Shown here: positions 43,670-53,935 of the stretch, piece by piece
Position numbering within the stretch: the stretch's first letter is position 1
Layout: every line of letters starts with the position of its first letter
Assembly (NCBI GenBank): GCA_964579135.1
Contig: CAZOFD010000004.1
Coordinates: 8,905-72,904 of the forward strand
DNA: 64,000 nt
Source: CAG-390 sp964579135
GTDB taxonomy: Bacteria; Bacillota; Clostridia; Oscillospirales; CAG-272
Reading direction: 5' to 3'
Program-made: the position numbers and the translations under genes
The notes under the pieces: generated by a model
Told to the model about the DNA's origin: nothing
Database searches by the model: none
The model's input: the letters and a program-made list of their open reading frames with translations, nothing else

Positions 43670-44224
43670 ATGAAACTCGACAACAAAGCTTACGAAGAAA
43701 AAATGAAAAAGACCATTTCCGCATACGAGTCTACGCTCGCTAACATTCGCGCGGGTCAGGCAAATCCTATGCTCATAAGCCACGTGTGCTTTGAGTACTA
43801 CGGATCGCAGACGCCGATAAACACGATGGCGGATATCAAGGTAACCGACCCCAAAACGATATGTATAACCCCTTACGACGCAAGCACGCTTAAGGCTATG
43901 GAAAAAGCGCTTTTGGCGTCGGATATAGGTATAACCCCCGCAAACGACGGCAGAGTTATCCGCCTTGTTTTTCCGCAGCCGACCGAGGAGCGTCGCCGCG
44001 AGATCGCAAAGGGCATACAAAAGCAGGGCGAAGAGGCGAAAGTCGCAGTGCGCAACATCCGCCGCGACGCGAATGAACAGTGCAAGAAGATGAAAAAGGA
44101 CGGAGAGATGACGGAAGACGAGCAAAAGGCTTCCGAAAAGGCTATCCAGGATATGACCGATAAGTATATAAAGACGGTCGACACCATCACCGATAACAAG
44201 ACCAAGGAGATTATGAGCATCTGA
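43670..44224 (+). CDS. frr: Ribosome recycling factor
   Basis: This protein of 184 residues splits post-termination ribosomes together with EF-G. The motifs IRAGQANPMLI, PYDASTLKAMEKAL and RRDANEQCKKMKKDGE are those of RRF. GGAGG precedes ATG 43670. The order rpsB-tsf-pyrH-frr-uppS-cdsA-dxr-rseP-ispG-polC is the widely conserved arrangement. Confidence 0.97.
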   Translation: MKLDNKAYEEKMKKTISAYESTLANIRAGQANPMLISHVCFEYYGSQTPINTMADIKVTDPKTICITPYDASTLKAMEKALLASDIGITPANDGRVIRLVFPQPTEERRREIAKGIQKQGEEAKVAVRNIRRDANEQCKKMKKDGEMTEDEQKASEKAIQDMTDKYIKTVDTITDNKTKEIMSI

Positions 44225-44287
44225 CGGTCTTGCCTTGGTAACGCGTGTCACGCGGCAAAACGGCTAAGACGTATTTGGAGACGAAAA

Positions 44288-44989
44288 ATGGCAAAAGAAC
44301 CGATCAAGGTCGACGGGCGACTGCGCCATATGGCGTTTATAATGGACGGCAACGGCAGGTGGGCGCAAAAGCGCGGACTGCCGCGCAGCGTCGGGCACAA
44401 ATACGGTGCGCGTGCCTTTAAGCGCGTGATAGAATATTGCGGAGAGATCGGCGTCGAATACGTAACGGTATACGCTTTTTCCCCCGAGAATTGGTCTCGC
44501 CCCCGCGAGGAGATCGATTCTATTATGAAATTGCTCGACGATTATTTGGACGAATGTGAGAAAACGGCGGACGATTACGATATCAAGATCCGTTTTATCG
44601 GCGATCTTTCGCCGTTTGAAGAGTCGTTTACGTCAAAGATACGCCGTATCGAGAGCAAAACCGCAAATCGCACGCGAGTGCTGAACGTAGCGCTGAATTA
44701 CGGCGGCAGGAGCGAGATCGTGCACGCCTGCAACAAACTTATAGCCGAGGGCAAGACCGCCGTTTCCGAGGCGGATTTGGCACGTGCGCTGTATACGGCG
44801 GACGTTCCCGACCCCGATTTGATAGTCAGGACCGCGGGCGAAAGGCGGCTGTCCAATTTCTTGCTATGGCAGGCGGCGTATTCCGAGTTTTATTATACGG
44901 ACACTCTTTGGCCCGATATGTCGAAAAAGGACGTCGACGCCGCCGTCGAGGATTTTTATAAAAGGAAAAGACGATACGGTAAGGTTTGA
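44288..44989 (+). CDS. uppS: Undecaprenyl diphosphate synthase (cis-prenyltransferase)
   Basis: This enzyme adds isoprene units to farnesyl diphosphate to make the C55 lipid carrier of wall synthesis. It has 233 residues. Motifs are MDGNGRWA (about residues 19-26), SPENWSRP, ALNYGGR and RTAGERRLSNFLLWQ. TTGGAGACG precedes ATG 44288. It ends just before cdsA. Confidence 0.96.
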   Translation: MAKEPIKVDGRLRHMAFIMDGNGRWAQKRGLPRSVGHKYGARAFKRVIEYCGEIGVEYVTVYAFSPENWSRPREEIDSIMKLLDDYLDECEKTADDYDIKIRFIGDLSPFEESFTSKIRRIESKTANRTRVLNVALNYGGRSEIVHACNKLIAEGKTAVSEADLARALYTADVPDPDLIVRTAGERRLSNFLLWQAAYSEFYYTDTLWPDMSKKDVDAAVEDFYKRKRRYGKV

Positions 44990-44994
44990 TCGAT

Positions 44995-45822
44995 ATGTTA
45001 AAAAGAATAATCACAGGTCTGGCGCTGACGCTTGTTCTTTTGCCGACCGTTATATTTTCGCATACGCCGCTTCTCGTTGCGGTGATGCTTTTTATGGCGC
45101 TTGTCGGAGAGTTCGAAATGCTTCGTTGCTTGGGGCTCGAAAAAAACGTTTTTGTGTCGATACCCGTATATCTGCTGGCGGCAGGCGGCGCGATAGGCGC
45201 AAGATATCTCGAGACTGCACTCTTTTTTTCCTACGCAATGCCGGCGTTTGCGCTTTTCGCGCTGATAATTTTCGGCGTTTATACGTTTGCAAAAGGCAAA
45301 GTCACGCTTGAGCAGGCGGGGGGCGTCGTCGGCGCTTGCGGCTATATCGCCCTTGCGTTTTCCGCAATAGTTTTGCTTTGCGGCAAGGAGCCCTCGGGCA
45401 GATATATGCTGATACTCGTATTTATCGGCGCGTGGATCACGGACATATTCGCTTATTTTACCGGAGTATTCTTCGGCAAGCATAAGCTGATCCCCGATAT
45501 CAGTCCGAAAAAGACGATCGAGGGATCACTCGGCGGTATAGTTTTTTGTGTTTTGGCGTTTGCGATATACGGGCTCGTTTTGTCAAGGTCGGGAGCAAGC
45601 AGATCCGTCAACGTACTTTTGCTTGCCGTTGCGGGATTTTTCGCCTCGATAGTCGCGCAGATCGGCGATCTTATGATGTCGGCGATAAAGCGCGCGAGAG
45701 GAATAAAGGATTACGGCAAATTATTTCCCGGGCACGGCGGTGTCCTCGACCGTTTCGATTCGGTAATGGCTGTTTCGGTCATTCTTTGGGTCATAAGCGC
45801 GTTGGCAAACAAATTTATATGA
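44995..45822 (+). CDS. cdsA: Phosphatidate cytidylyltransferase CdsA
   Basis: This membrane enzyme makes CDP-diacylglycerol from phosphatidate and CTP. It has 275 residues and about eight helices. The C-terminal signature is intact (SAIKRARGIKDYG then PGHGGVLDRFDS). I choose ATG 44995, which gives the usual MLKRIITG start with AAGG 10 bases upstream; a TTG at 44986 overlapping the uppS stop would add three residues. Confidence 0.94.
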   Translation: MLKRIITGLALTLVLLPTVIFSHTPLLVAVMLFMALVGEFEMLRCLGLEKNVFVSIPVYLLAAGGAIGARYLETALFFSYAMPAFALFALIIFGVYTFAKGKVTLEQAGGVVGACGYIALAFSAIVLLCGKEPSGRYMLILVFIGAWITDIFAYFTGVFFGKHKLIPDISPKKTIEGSLGGIVFCVLAFAIYGLVLSRSGASRSVNVLLLAVAGFFASIVAQIGDLMMSAIKRARGIKDYGKLFPGHGGVLDRFDSVMAVSVILWVISALANKFI

Positions 45823-45862
45823 TACCGAAATACGCGGTACGATAAGGAGCGGAAACGGTAAG

Positions 45863-47032
45863 ATGAAAAACAGATCGCTTATTATCCTCGGCTCTACGGG
45901 GTCGGTGGGAATGCAGGCGGCAGACGTTGCACGGGCGCGAAATTATTCCGTCCGTGCAATTTGTGCAAACAGAGACGTTGACGCCGTCGAAGCGCAGATC
46001 AGGGAATTCGGCGTGCGGGCAGCCGCAATGGCGGACGAAGCGGCGGCAAATTCGTTAAAAGTACGTACTGCCGATCTCGACGTTAAGATATATGCGGGCG
46101 AGCGCGGCATTTGCGATATGATACGCGAGACGGATGCCGACGTTGTCGTCAATTCCGTAATAGGTCTTGCGGGGCTTGCGCCGACCCTCGCTTGTATCGA
46201 GTCGGGCAAAAAGCTCGCTCTCGCAAACAAAGAGTCGCTTGTGATCGCGGGGGATATCGTTATGGCGCACGCGAGAGAGCGCGGCGTTGAGATATCGCCC
46301 GTCGACAGCGAGCATTGCGCAATCGCGCAGTGTCTGCGAGCCGGTGACGCCTCGGAGGTAAAGAGACTTTTGATCACGGCGTCGGGCGGGCCTTTCTTCG
46401 GGCAGAAAAGGAGTGACCTCGGCGAGGTCACGCTTGCACGTGCGTTGGCGCACCCGACGTGGAAGATGGGCGCGAAAATAACGATCGACAGCGCGACGCT
46501 TATGAACAAAGGGTTTGAGGTTATAGAGGCGGCGCGGCTTTTCGGCGTCGGCGAAGAAAAGATCTCCGTTATCGTGCATAGGGAGAGCATAATACATTCG
46601 ATGGTGGAGTTCGTCGACAACGTAACGATGGCGCAAATGTCCGTGCCGGATATGCGTTCTTGCGTACAGTATGCGGTGGAGGAGCCGCATCGGCGTGACG
46701 CCGTTATCCCTCAGCTCGATCTTTTGCGCGTGGGCAAATTGACTTTTGCCGAGCCCGATACGGAGACTTTCGTATCCTTAAGGCTTGCCAAGGAGGCGCT
46801 CGGTGCGGGCGGCGCCGCGACTGCGGTGCTACACGGGGCAAACGACGTGGCGGTACGGTCTTTTCTTGAAGAAAAGATCGCTTTTACAACAATATTCGAT
46901 ACCCAGGAATACGTTATGAGCGAGCTTTGTCGCGCGAGCGACGCGCAGACGCTTGAGGAGATCCTCGGATATGAAAAAGAGGCACGCAGGGTCGCGAGCG
47001 AGTTTGTCGCGACAAAGCGGGGCGAAATTTAA
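45863..47032 (+). CDS. dxr: 1-deoxy-D-xylulose 5-phosphate reductoisomerase
   Basis: This is the second enzyme of the MEP pathway; it converts DXP to MEP with NADPH. It has 389 residues. The nucleotide motif is LGSTGSVGMQ near the start. The catalytic site is visible in ANKESLVIAG and PVDSEHCAIAQCL, with the flexible-loop MNKGFEVIEA. It lies between cdsA and rseP in the conserved cluster. Confidence 0.97.
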   Translation: MKNRSLIILGSTGSVGMQAADVARARNYSVRAICANRDVDAVEAQIREFGVRAAAMADEAAANSLKVRTADLDVKIYAGERGICDMIRETDADVVVNSVIGLAGLAPTLACIESGKKLALANKESLVIAGDIVMAHARERGVEISPVDSEHCAIAQCLRAGDASEVKRLLITASGGPFFGQKRSDLGEVTLARALAHPTWKMGAKITIDSATLMNKGFEVIEAARLFGVGEEKISVIVHRESIIHSMVEFVDNVTMAQMSVPDMRSCVQYAVEEPHRRDAVIPQLDLLRVGKLTFAEPDTETFVSLRLAKEALGAGGAATAVLHGANDVAVRSFLEEKIAFTTIFDTQEYVMSELCRASDAQTLEEILGYEKEARRVASEFVATKRGEI

Positions 47033-47096
47033 GGCGGCGCACGCGCAGCGTTGCGCCGCGGCGAATTTATAACGGTAGCCGAAAGGATTGTATCTG

Positions 47097-48125
47097 ATGA
47101 GTTTTTTGTATTTTCTTCTCACAGTGTTTATTATCGGACTGCTCGTCGCCGTTCACGAGGGCGGGCACTTCGTTGCCGCAAGACTTTGCGGAATAACGGT
47201 CAATGAATTTTCGGTCGGAATGGGACCGAAAATATTATCGAAAGTTTCGAAAAAATCCAGCATACGCTATTCTCTGAGGCTGTTGCCTATCGGCGGTTAC
47301 GTGAGTATGGCGGGCGAGAACGAAGATTCGGACGACGAAAACGCATTTAACAACAAAAGCGTGCCGAAGCGTATGATTACCGCTTTTGCGGGCGTTTTGA
47401 TGAATTTCGTTCTCGGTTTCGTTTGTATGTTTATTCTCGTCGCGGGAACGAAAAATCTCGCGTCGACCGTAGTATGCGACTTTTCGGGCGACGCAACGAG
47501 CGCGCAGTGCGGTCTTGCCGAGGGCGACCGCATATTAAAAATCGGCTCGACCTCGGTTCATACGGGTAACGAACTTGCCTACGAGATTATGAATCGCGGT
47601 CACGTGCCCGTAAACGTGACGATAGAGAGAAACGGCGAGAGGCTGACGCTTTACGACGTATCTTTCCCGACGACGGAGGAGCAGGGCGTTGTTTTCGGCG
47701 ATATGGATTTTCGGGTCTACGCGGAGGAAAAAACGTTTTTTGCCGTTGCGAAACACACGTTTTGGCGCTCTTGCTCGACCGTGAAGATGGTGGTCGATTC
47801 GTTAAAAGATCTGATACGCGGCAGGTACGGGCTCGATTCCGTTTCGGGTCCGATAGGTATGACGGAGACTGTCGGCAACGCGGCAAAGTCCGGGTGGCTC
47901 AGCCTTATATATCTCGTTTCGTTTATATCCGTAAACCTCGGAGTTATGAATCTTTTGCCGATCCCGGGGCTTGACGGCGGCAGGCTGCTGTTTTTACTGC
48001 TCGAGGCGGTACGGCGCAAACCCGTAAAGCGTGAGATTGAGGCGTATATCAATTTTGCGGGTCTTGCGTTGCTTATGATATTGATGTTCGTTATAATGGC
48101 TAAAGATATAATAGCACTGTTTTAA
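47097..48125 (+). CDS. rseP: Site-2 intramembrane metalloprotease RseP
   Basis: This membrane-embedded zinc protease has 342 residues. The HExxH site is HEGGH in the first helix, one PDZ domain lies at about 115-195 (GLAEGDRILKIG), and the second metal-ligand motif is NLLPIPGLDGGRL. It cleaves membrane-anchored regulators and signal-peptide remnants. ATG 47097 follows AAAGGA; a TTG at 47088 is an alternative. Confidence 0.94.
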   Translation: MSFLYFLLTVFIIGLLVAVHEGGHFVAARLCGITVNEFSVGMGPKILSKVSKKSSIRYSLRLLPIGGYVSMAGENEDSDDENAFNNKSVPKRMITAFAGVLMNFVLGFVCMFILVAGTKNLASTVVCDFSGDATSAQCGLAEGDRILKIGSTSVHTGNELAYEIMNRGHVPVNVTIERNGERLTLYDVSFPTTEEQGVVFGDMDFRVYAEEKTFFAVAKHTFWRSCSTVKMVVDSLKDLIRGRYGLDSVSGPIGMTETVGNAAKSGWLSLIYLVSFISVNLGVMNLLPIPGLDGGRLLFLLLEAVRRKPVKREIEAYINFAGLALLMILMFVIMAKDIIALF

Positions 48126-48158
48126 AACGGTCTGCGAATGATTTGATCTTGACAGAAG

Positions 48159-48190
48159 TCGCATCGCGCGAAACCGTTTGCGCGATGCGA
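48159..48190 (+). promoter_or_regulatory. Hairpin in the rseP-ispG gap
   Basis: An 11-bp perfect stem (48159-48169 with 48180-48190) has a 10-base loop. No T-run follows. The loop base run ACCGTTT (48173-48179) is complementary to AAACGGT at 48125-48131, allowing a pseudoknot or alternative pairing. Confidence 0.5.
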
Positions 48191-48215
48191 AAATCGGAGA
48201 CGTAAGGGGCAAAAA

Positions 48216-49286
48216 ATGAGAAAGATAACGCGAGAGGTCAATGTCGGCAACGTCAAAATAGGCGGAGGCGCAAGGATAGCCGTGCAGTCGATGACAAACG
48301 TGGAGGCGCACAACGCGCAGGCGACTCTCGAGCAGGTAAGATCGCTTGCCGCCGTCGGGTGCGACGTCGTGCGCATCGCCGTTCCGGACGAGGAAGCGGC
48401 AGAGACTATACGCTTTGTAAAAGAGCGGGCTCCGCAGGTGCCGATCGTTGCGGATATACACTTCGATTACAGGATAGCCATAAGGTGCGCCGAGTACGGG
48501 GTGGACAAAATAAGGATAAACCCCGGAAATATCGGCGACGAGGAGCGCGTGCGCGCCGTTTGTCGCGCCTGCCGGGCGAAAAATATTCCTATAAGGATCG
48601 GCGTAAACGGCGGCTCGCTCGAAAAACATCTTTTGCAAAAATACGGTGCGCCGACGCCCGAGGCGCTTTACGAAAGCGCGGCGGGGCACGTAGCCTTGCT
48701 TAATAAATTCGATTTCGACGATATAGTCGTCTCCGTAAAATCGTCGAGCGTCCCCGCCGCCGTCGCCGCTTGCCGCTACGTTTCGGAGCATTGCGATTAT
48801 CCGCTGCACGTCGGCGTTACCGAGGCGGGCAGCAGCCGTATGGGGATCATAAAAAATGCCGAAGCCATCGGTACGCTCGTATCGCTCGGTATCGGCGACA
48901 CGGTAAGAGTTTCGCTTACCGAGCGCCCGGAGGCAGAGGTGCGCGCCGCGAAGGACATCTTGCGTTCGCTCGGGTGCGAGGGGCACTCGGGTATGGATAT
49001 CGTATCCTGTCCGACTTGCGGCAGGACGCGTATCGACCTTGTTTCGCTTGTGCACCGCTTCGAGCAAGCGGCAGAGGAGGCGAATCTTACCGATATTCCG
49101 ATTAAGGTGGCGCTTATGGGGTGCGTTGTCAACGGTCCCGGCGAGGCGCGCGAAGCGGACGTCGGCATAGCCGGCGGAAAAGGCGAAGCCTTGCTGTTCG
49201 CGCACGGTAAAACGATAAGAAAAATAGACGAGGACGATATCATCGGAGTGCTTATATCGTACATAAAAGATAATTATGCGCACTGA
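48216..49286 (+). CDS. ispG: 4-hydroxy-3-methylbut-2-enyl diphosphate synthase IspG (GcpE)
   Basis: This 4Fe-4S enzyme of the MEP pathway has 356 residues. The N-terminal TIM barrel has VQSMTN and RINPGNIG. The C-terminal cluster domain has the ligands in SCPTCGR and GCVVNGPGEA. It lies in its conserved position between rseP and polC. A hairpin lies in the 90-base gap upstream. Confidence 0.96.
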   Translation: MRKITREVNVGNVKIGGGARIAVQSMTNVEAHNAQATLEQVRSLAAVGCDVVRIAVPDEEAAETIRFVKERAPQVPIVADIHFDYRIAIRCAEYGVDKIRINPGNIGDEERVRAVCRACRAKNIPIRIGVNGGSLEKHLLQKYGAPTPEALYESAAGHVALLNKFDFDDIVVSVKSSSVPAAVAACRYVSEHCDYPLHVGVTEAGSSRMGIIKNAEAIGTLVSLGIGDTVRVSLTERPEAEVRAAKDILRSLGCEGHSGMDIVSCPTCGRTRIDLVSLVHRFEQAAEEANLTDIPIKVALMGCVVNGPGEAREADVGIAGGKGEALLFAHGKTIRKIDEDDIIGVLISYIKDNYAH

Positions 49287-49306
49287 TATATCGGCGCGGT
49301 GGATAT

Positions 49307-52300
49307 ATGAAATCTATTTACGAATTATTCTCCAAATACACGCCCGACGCGGAGGCGGATAAGTTTTTTTCCGCTATAACGGAATATTCGATAAGGCGCT
49401 CTCCCGCTCGCGAGGAAATGTTCGAGATAACGGCGTCGCTGCCTAATATCGTAGCGAGAAAATACGTTTATGCCGCAGAGAACGGTATACGCGAGGCTTA
49501 CGACGGCAAATATTTCGTTCAGTTTCGCCCGAAATATCCCTCCGAACTTTTTTCTTTGCAATATATTCCCGAACTTATCCCGGAGATCGAGCGCCTCGGA
49601 GGCGTTACAAAGGGCTTTTTTACCGAATGCGATTACGAGATCGATGGTGATATGCTTGCGTTTTCGATCCCTTTCGGCAAAGGCGGGATAGAGTTTTTGG
49701 ATATGGGCAAAACGAAAAGCCTTATATCCGATATAATTTATGCCGAATTCGGCATAAGGATCGCCGTCGATATAAAAGAAAAGGCGAATTGCGTATCGTA
49801 TTATTCGTCCGAAGCGCACAAGAATCAGATAGAAACGATCGAGGCGCAATGTCGCCGTTCGATAGAGACCTACGACGCGCACGCTTCGGAGACGGAGCGC
49901 TACGAGGCGAACGCCAGCGTGAGCGCGGAGGAAGAGCGTGGCGACCTTACGCGCCTTTGGTCGCCTTATAATGAGAACGAGATAGCCGTCGTCGAGGACG
50001 GAGTTTGTACCATAGGCGACTCGCAGTTCGATATATCCGAGCCGAAATATTATTTCGGCGACCCGTTTAAGATAGTCCCGGAGTCCGTTTCCGCGTTGCG
50101 CGGAAATAAACGCGGCGCGGTGATAGTCGGAACCGTTTGCAATACGAGGTGCGAAGAAAGATTTAAAAAGCATTACGTGACCTGCGGTGTATTCGACGGC
50201 AACGCAACTATGCAATTGCGCTTTAAGCCGATAAGCGAGCCCGAAGACGGCGAGGAAGAAAAGAGCGGGGCGCAACTTGCCGAGGAATTGGCTGCAAAAT
50301 TCCCCTCGGGCGATTGCGTTGCCGTTATGGGCGATGTTAAGACCGATATAAAATCTCACGACCTTTATATGGATCCGAAGTCTTTTGCCGCCGTATCGGA
50401 GATAAAACGCACGGACAAAGCCGAGCAAAAACGCGTGGAACTGCATTTGCATACGAATATGTCGACGATGGATGCGCTTATCCCGCCCGACGCACTTGTA
50501 AAACGCGCGATAAAATGGGGGCACAAGGCGATAGCCATAACCGACCACGGAAACGTTCAGGGCTTTCCCGAGGCGATGATCGCCCTCGAAAAGGCGTACG
50601 GCAAAAACTCCGACGTGCCCGAGGAAGAACGCCTTAAGGTCATTTACGGTATGGAGGCGTACTTCGTCAACAATACGGCAAGCCCGCTTTACGGCAAGTA
50701 CGACGGCGGCTTCGACGACGAAACGATCGTTTTCGACCTTGAGACGACGGGACTTTCCGCCGCGACCTGCAAAATTATAGAGATCGGCGCGATAAAAATG
50801 CGCGCCGGGCGCGAGATCGACAGATTTTCGACTTTTGTCGACCCCAAAATGCATATTTCCGAGGAGATCACGCGCTTGACATCCATAACCGACGCCGACG
50901 TGGAGAACGCGCCCGCGATAGAAGAGGTCTTGCCGAAATTCCTCGATTTTGTCGGAGACCGTTTGCTCGTTGCGCACAACGCCGATTTTGACGTCGGTTT
51001 CGTTCGGGCTGCGGCAAAGCAACTGTCGCTCGAATTTAAAAATCCGTATCTCGATACGGTCGGGCTTTCCCGCTTTTTGAATCGCGATATCAAAAATCAT
51101 AAACTCGACACGGTGGCAAAATATTTCGGACTCGAAGACTTTCACCACCATCGCGCTATAGACGACGCGAAGATTCTCTCCGAGATATACGTTTGTATGG
51201 TAGAGAAGCTGCGCAACTTCGAGCTTTTCGATTTTGCCGCCGTAGTGCGCGAGATAACGAGCAGCGCCGACCCGCTGAAACTCAAAACGTATCATATGAT
51301 ACTGCTTGCGAAAAATCAAACGGGACTGAAAAATCTCTACCGTTTGATATCGAAAAGCTATTTGAACTACTATCACCGCCAACCACGAATACCGAAAACG
51401 GAGCTCGACAAATATCGCGAGGGGCTTTTGGTCGGCTCGGCTTGTTCCTCGGGTGAGCTCTATTCCGCAATACTCGAAAACAAGCCCGACAAAGAGATCG
51501 AGGAGATTGCGGAATATTACGATTACCTCGAGATACAACCGACCTCGAACGACGGGTACCTTATAGAAGAGAACACGGTCGGCGGCGTTGAAGACCTGCA
51601 AAATATCAACCGACGCATTTGCGAGCTCGGCGAAAAATTCGGCAAGCCCGTCGTCGCTACCTGCGACGCGCATTTTCTCGACCCGGCGGACGAGCTCTAT
51701 CGCAGGATTTTGCTTGCGGGAATGAAATTTAAGGACGCAGATCGCCCCACTCCGATTTACCTGCGTACGACGGACGAAATGCTTCGCGAGTTTTCGTACC
51801 TCGGGGAAGAAAAGGCTTTTGAGGTCGTTGTCGAAAACACGCGGCGCATAGCCGACACGGTCGAAAGGATAAGACCGATACCCCCGGGGACGTACACGCC
51901 GCATCTTGACGGCGCCGAAGAAGAACTGACCGAAAAATGCTGGACGCGTGCGCGCTCTATGTATGGCGACGACTTGCCGGAACTTGTCGAAAAGCGACTT
52001 TCCACCGAGCTCGATTCTATCATCAAGCACGGTTTCGCGGTGCTTTACGTTATTGCGGAAAGGCTTGTTAAATACAGCGAGAGCCAAGGGTATCTCGTAG
52101 GCTCGCGCGGCTCGGTCGGGTCGTCTTTCGTTGCTACGATGGCGGGCATTTCGGAGGTCAATCCCTTGCCGCCGCATTATTACTGCAAAAAATGTCGTTA
52201 CAACGACTTTTCGAATCCGAATAACGTCGGTTCGGGCTTCGATCTGCCCACCGCGTTTTGCCCGCGTTGCGGCGAAAAGCTCGAGCAGGACGGGCAAGAT

Positions 52301-53806
52301 ATACCTTTTGAGACCTTTTTGGGCTTTAAAGGCGATAAATCTCCGGATATCGACCTGAACTTCTCGGGAGACGTGCAGGGGCGTGTGCATAAGTTTACCG
52401 AGGAACTGTTCGGAGCCGAAAACGTGTTCCGTGCGGGAACTCTCGGCACGCTTGCCGACAAGACCGCGTACGGTTTCGTTATGAAATATTTCGAGTCCAA
52501 GGGGCAGCACCTCTCGCGCGCCGAGATCGACAGGATAATATCGAATTGCGTCGGCGTCAAGCGCACGACGGGGCAGCACCCCGGCGGTATCATCGTTATA
52601 CCGAGGGAGTACGACGTTTACGATTTTACCCCCGTGCAGCACCCCGCGGACGACCCGAAATCGGACATAATCACAACGCACTTTGCTTTTTCGTACCTGC
52701 ACGATACCATTCTTAAGCTCGACGAGCTCGGTCACGATATTCCGACAAAATACAAATATCTCGAAAAGTACAGCGGAATGTCGGTAATGGACGTGCAAAT
52801 GAACGACCGCAGCGTTTACGAGATATTCGAATCCACCGATCCGCTCGGTATCCCGCAAATGAGTCGCGACGACCATAAAACGAAATTGCTCGGTCTTTCC
52901 GTCGGAACGCTCGGCTTGCCGGAGTTCGGTACGAACTTTATTCAGGGTGTTTTGATCGACGCAAAACCGAAGAATTTTGCGGACCTTATGCAGATATCGG
53001 GGCTTACTCACGGAACCGACGTTTGGCTCGGCAACGCGCAGGATCTTATACGCGACGGTATTTGCACCATATCCGAAGTCGTCGGAACACGTGACGGTAT
53101 AATGCTTGACCTTATAAGATACGGCGTTGACAAGCTCCTGTCGTTTAAGATTATGGAGTTCGTCAGAAAAAATAAACGCGGCATTAAGATCCCCGACGAT
53201 ATGATGGCGGCGATGCGCGAAAAGGGCGTGCCCGAATGGTACATAGATTCGCTGCAAAAGATCAAGTATATGTTTCCGAAGGCTCACGCCGCGGCGTACG
53301 TTATGTCGGCGATACGCCTTGCGTGGTTCAAGGTGCACCGCCCCGTTGCCTTTTATTGCGCGATATTGACCGTTGCCCCCGACGGGTTTGACGGCGAGAT
53401 AGTCGGGCGAGGGCGCGACGCCGTGGTGCGCAAACTCGAGGATATCGAAAAGCTCGGTAAGGACGCTACGCAAAAAGACAAAGAAACGGCGTCTGCGCTC
53501 CAACTCGCAGACGAGGCAATGCTTCGCGGCATAAGGTTTTTGCCCGTCAGCCTAAAGTATTCCGACGCAAAGGAATTTTTGCCCGAAAAGGGCAATATCA
53601 GGATGCCGCTCTCATCGCTTCCGGGGCTCGGCGTAACGGCGGCGGAGAGCATAGCGCAGGCAAGAGCGGAGGAGCCTTTCTTTTCGATCGAAGATCTGCG
53701 TATTCGCGCCAAGGTCAACAAATCGGTTATAGAAACGCTCAGAAACGCCGGCGCGTTCGACGGATTGAGCGAGACCGACCAAATATCGATGTTCGATACG
53801 TTTTGA
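49307..53806 (+). CDS. polC: DNA polymerase III alpha subunit, PolC type
   Basis: This is the main replicative polymerase of Gram-positive bacteria, 1499 residues (family about 1440). In order: an N-terminal domain, an OB fold (about 240-370), a PHP domain starting HLHTNMSTMD (about 379) interrupted by a DEDD proofreading exonuclease (FDLETTGL, about 475-640), a zinc-binding segment (CKKC and CPRC), and the polymerase core with PDIDLNFSGD (about residue 1013). The C-terminal helix-hairpin-helix region ends DQISMFD. All catalytic acidic residues I can locate are present. A terminator follows. Confidence 0.97.
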   Translation: MKSIYELFSKYTPDAEADKFFSAITEYSIRRSPAREEMFEITASLPNIVARKYVYAAENGIREAYDGKYFVQFRPKYPSELFSLQYIPELIPEIERLGGVTKGFFTECDYEIDGDMLAFSIPFGKGGIEFLDMGKTKSLISDIIYAEFGIRIAVDIKEKANCVSYYSSEAHKNQIETIEAQCRRSIETYDAHASETERYEANASVSAEEERGDLTRLWSPYNENEIAVVEDGVCTIGDSQFDISEPKYYFGDPFKIVPESVSALRGNKRGAVIVGTVCNTRCEERFKKHYVTCGVFDGNATMQLRFKPISEPEDGEEEKSGAQLAEELAAKFPSGDCVAVMGDVKTDIKSHDLYMDPKSFAAVSEIKRTDKAEQKRVELHLHTNMSTMDALIPPDALVKRAIKWGHKAIAITDHGNVQGFPEAMIALEKAYGKNSDVPEEERLKVIYGMEAYFVNNTASPLYGKYDGGFDDETIVFDLETTGLSAATCKIIEIGAIKMRAGREIDRFSTFVDPKMHISEEITRLTSITDADVENAPAIEEVLPKFLDFVGDRLLVAHNADFDVGFVRAAAKQLSLEFKNPYLDTVGLSRFLNRDIKNHKLDTVAKYFGLEDFHHHRAIDDAKILSEIYVCMVEKLRNFELFDFAAVVREITSSADPLKLKTYHMILLAKNQTGLKNLYRLISKSYLNYYHRQPRIPKTELDKYREGLLVGSACSSGELYSAILENKPDKEIEEIAEYYDYLEIQPTSNDGYLIEENTVGGVEDLQNINRRICELGEKFGKPVVATCDAHFLDPADELYRRILLAGMKFKDADRPTPIYLRTTDEMLREFSYLGEEKAFEVVVENTRRIADTVERIRPIPPGTYTPHLDGAEEELTEKCWTRARSMYGDDLPELVEKRLSTELDSIIKHGFAVLYVIAERLVKYSESQGYLVGSRGSVGSSFVATMAGISEVNPLPPHYYCKKCRYNDFSNPNNVGSGFDLPTAFCPRCGEKLEQDGQDIPFETFLGFKGDKSPDIDLNFSGDVQGRVHKFTEELFGAENVFRAGTLGTLADKTAYGFVMKYFESKGQHLSRAEIDRIISNCVGVKRTTGQHPGGIIVIPREYDVYDFTPVQHPADDPKSDIITTHFAFSYLHDTILKLDELGHDIPTKYKYLEKYSGMSVMDVQMNDRSVYEIFESTDPLGIPQMSRDDHKTKLLGLSVGTLGLPEFGTNFIQGVLIDAKPKNFADLMQISGLTHGTDVWLGNAQDLIRDGICTISEVVGTRDGIMLDLIRYGVDKLLSFKIMEFVRKNKRGIKIPDDMMAAMREKGVPEWYIDSLQKIKYMFPKAHAAAYVMSAIRLAWFKVHRPVAFYCAILTVAPDGFDGEIVGRGRDAVVRKLEDIEKLGKDATQKDKETASALQLADEAMLRGIRFLPVSLKYSDAKEFLPEKGNIRMPLSSLPGLGVTAAESIAQARAEEPFFSIEDLRIRAKVNKSVIETLRNAGAFDGLSETDQISMFDTF

Positions 53807-53824
53807 CCCGCGCAAAAGTCACGA

Positions 53825-53858
53825 AAAAGCGGCGATCGCAAAGATCGCCGCTTTTATT
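53825..53858 (+). terminator. Terminator of polC
   Basis: A 13-bp stem (53825-53837 with 53843-53855) has a 5-base loop and a T-run at the end. Confidence 0.88.
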
Positions 53859-53859
53859 A

Positions 53860-53906
53860 TAAAAACATCCGCCGAATGGGCGCATAGGTGCGACCTTTCG
53901 GCGGAT
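53860..53906 (-). terminator. Terminator of dxs
   Basis: On the minus strand, a 10-bp stem (53906-53897 with 53876-53867) has a 20-base loop and is followed by GTTTTT. It abuts the polC terminator, separating the convergent genes. Confidence 0.8.
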
Positions 53907-53935
53907 ATTTTCGCTTTTTATCGTTACGGCTCGAT

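Noticed and set aside
49325..53503. Very long open frame antisense to polC (1392 codons)
   Set aside because: It mirrors polC codon structure; the predicted protein has no recognisable domain. Such antisense frames occur opposite many genes here because of the codon bias.
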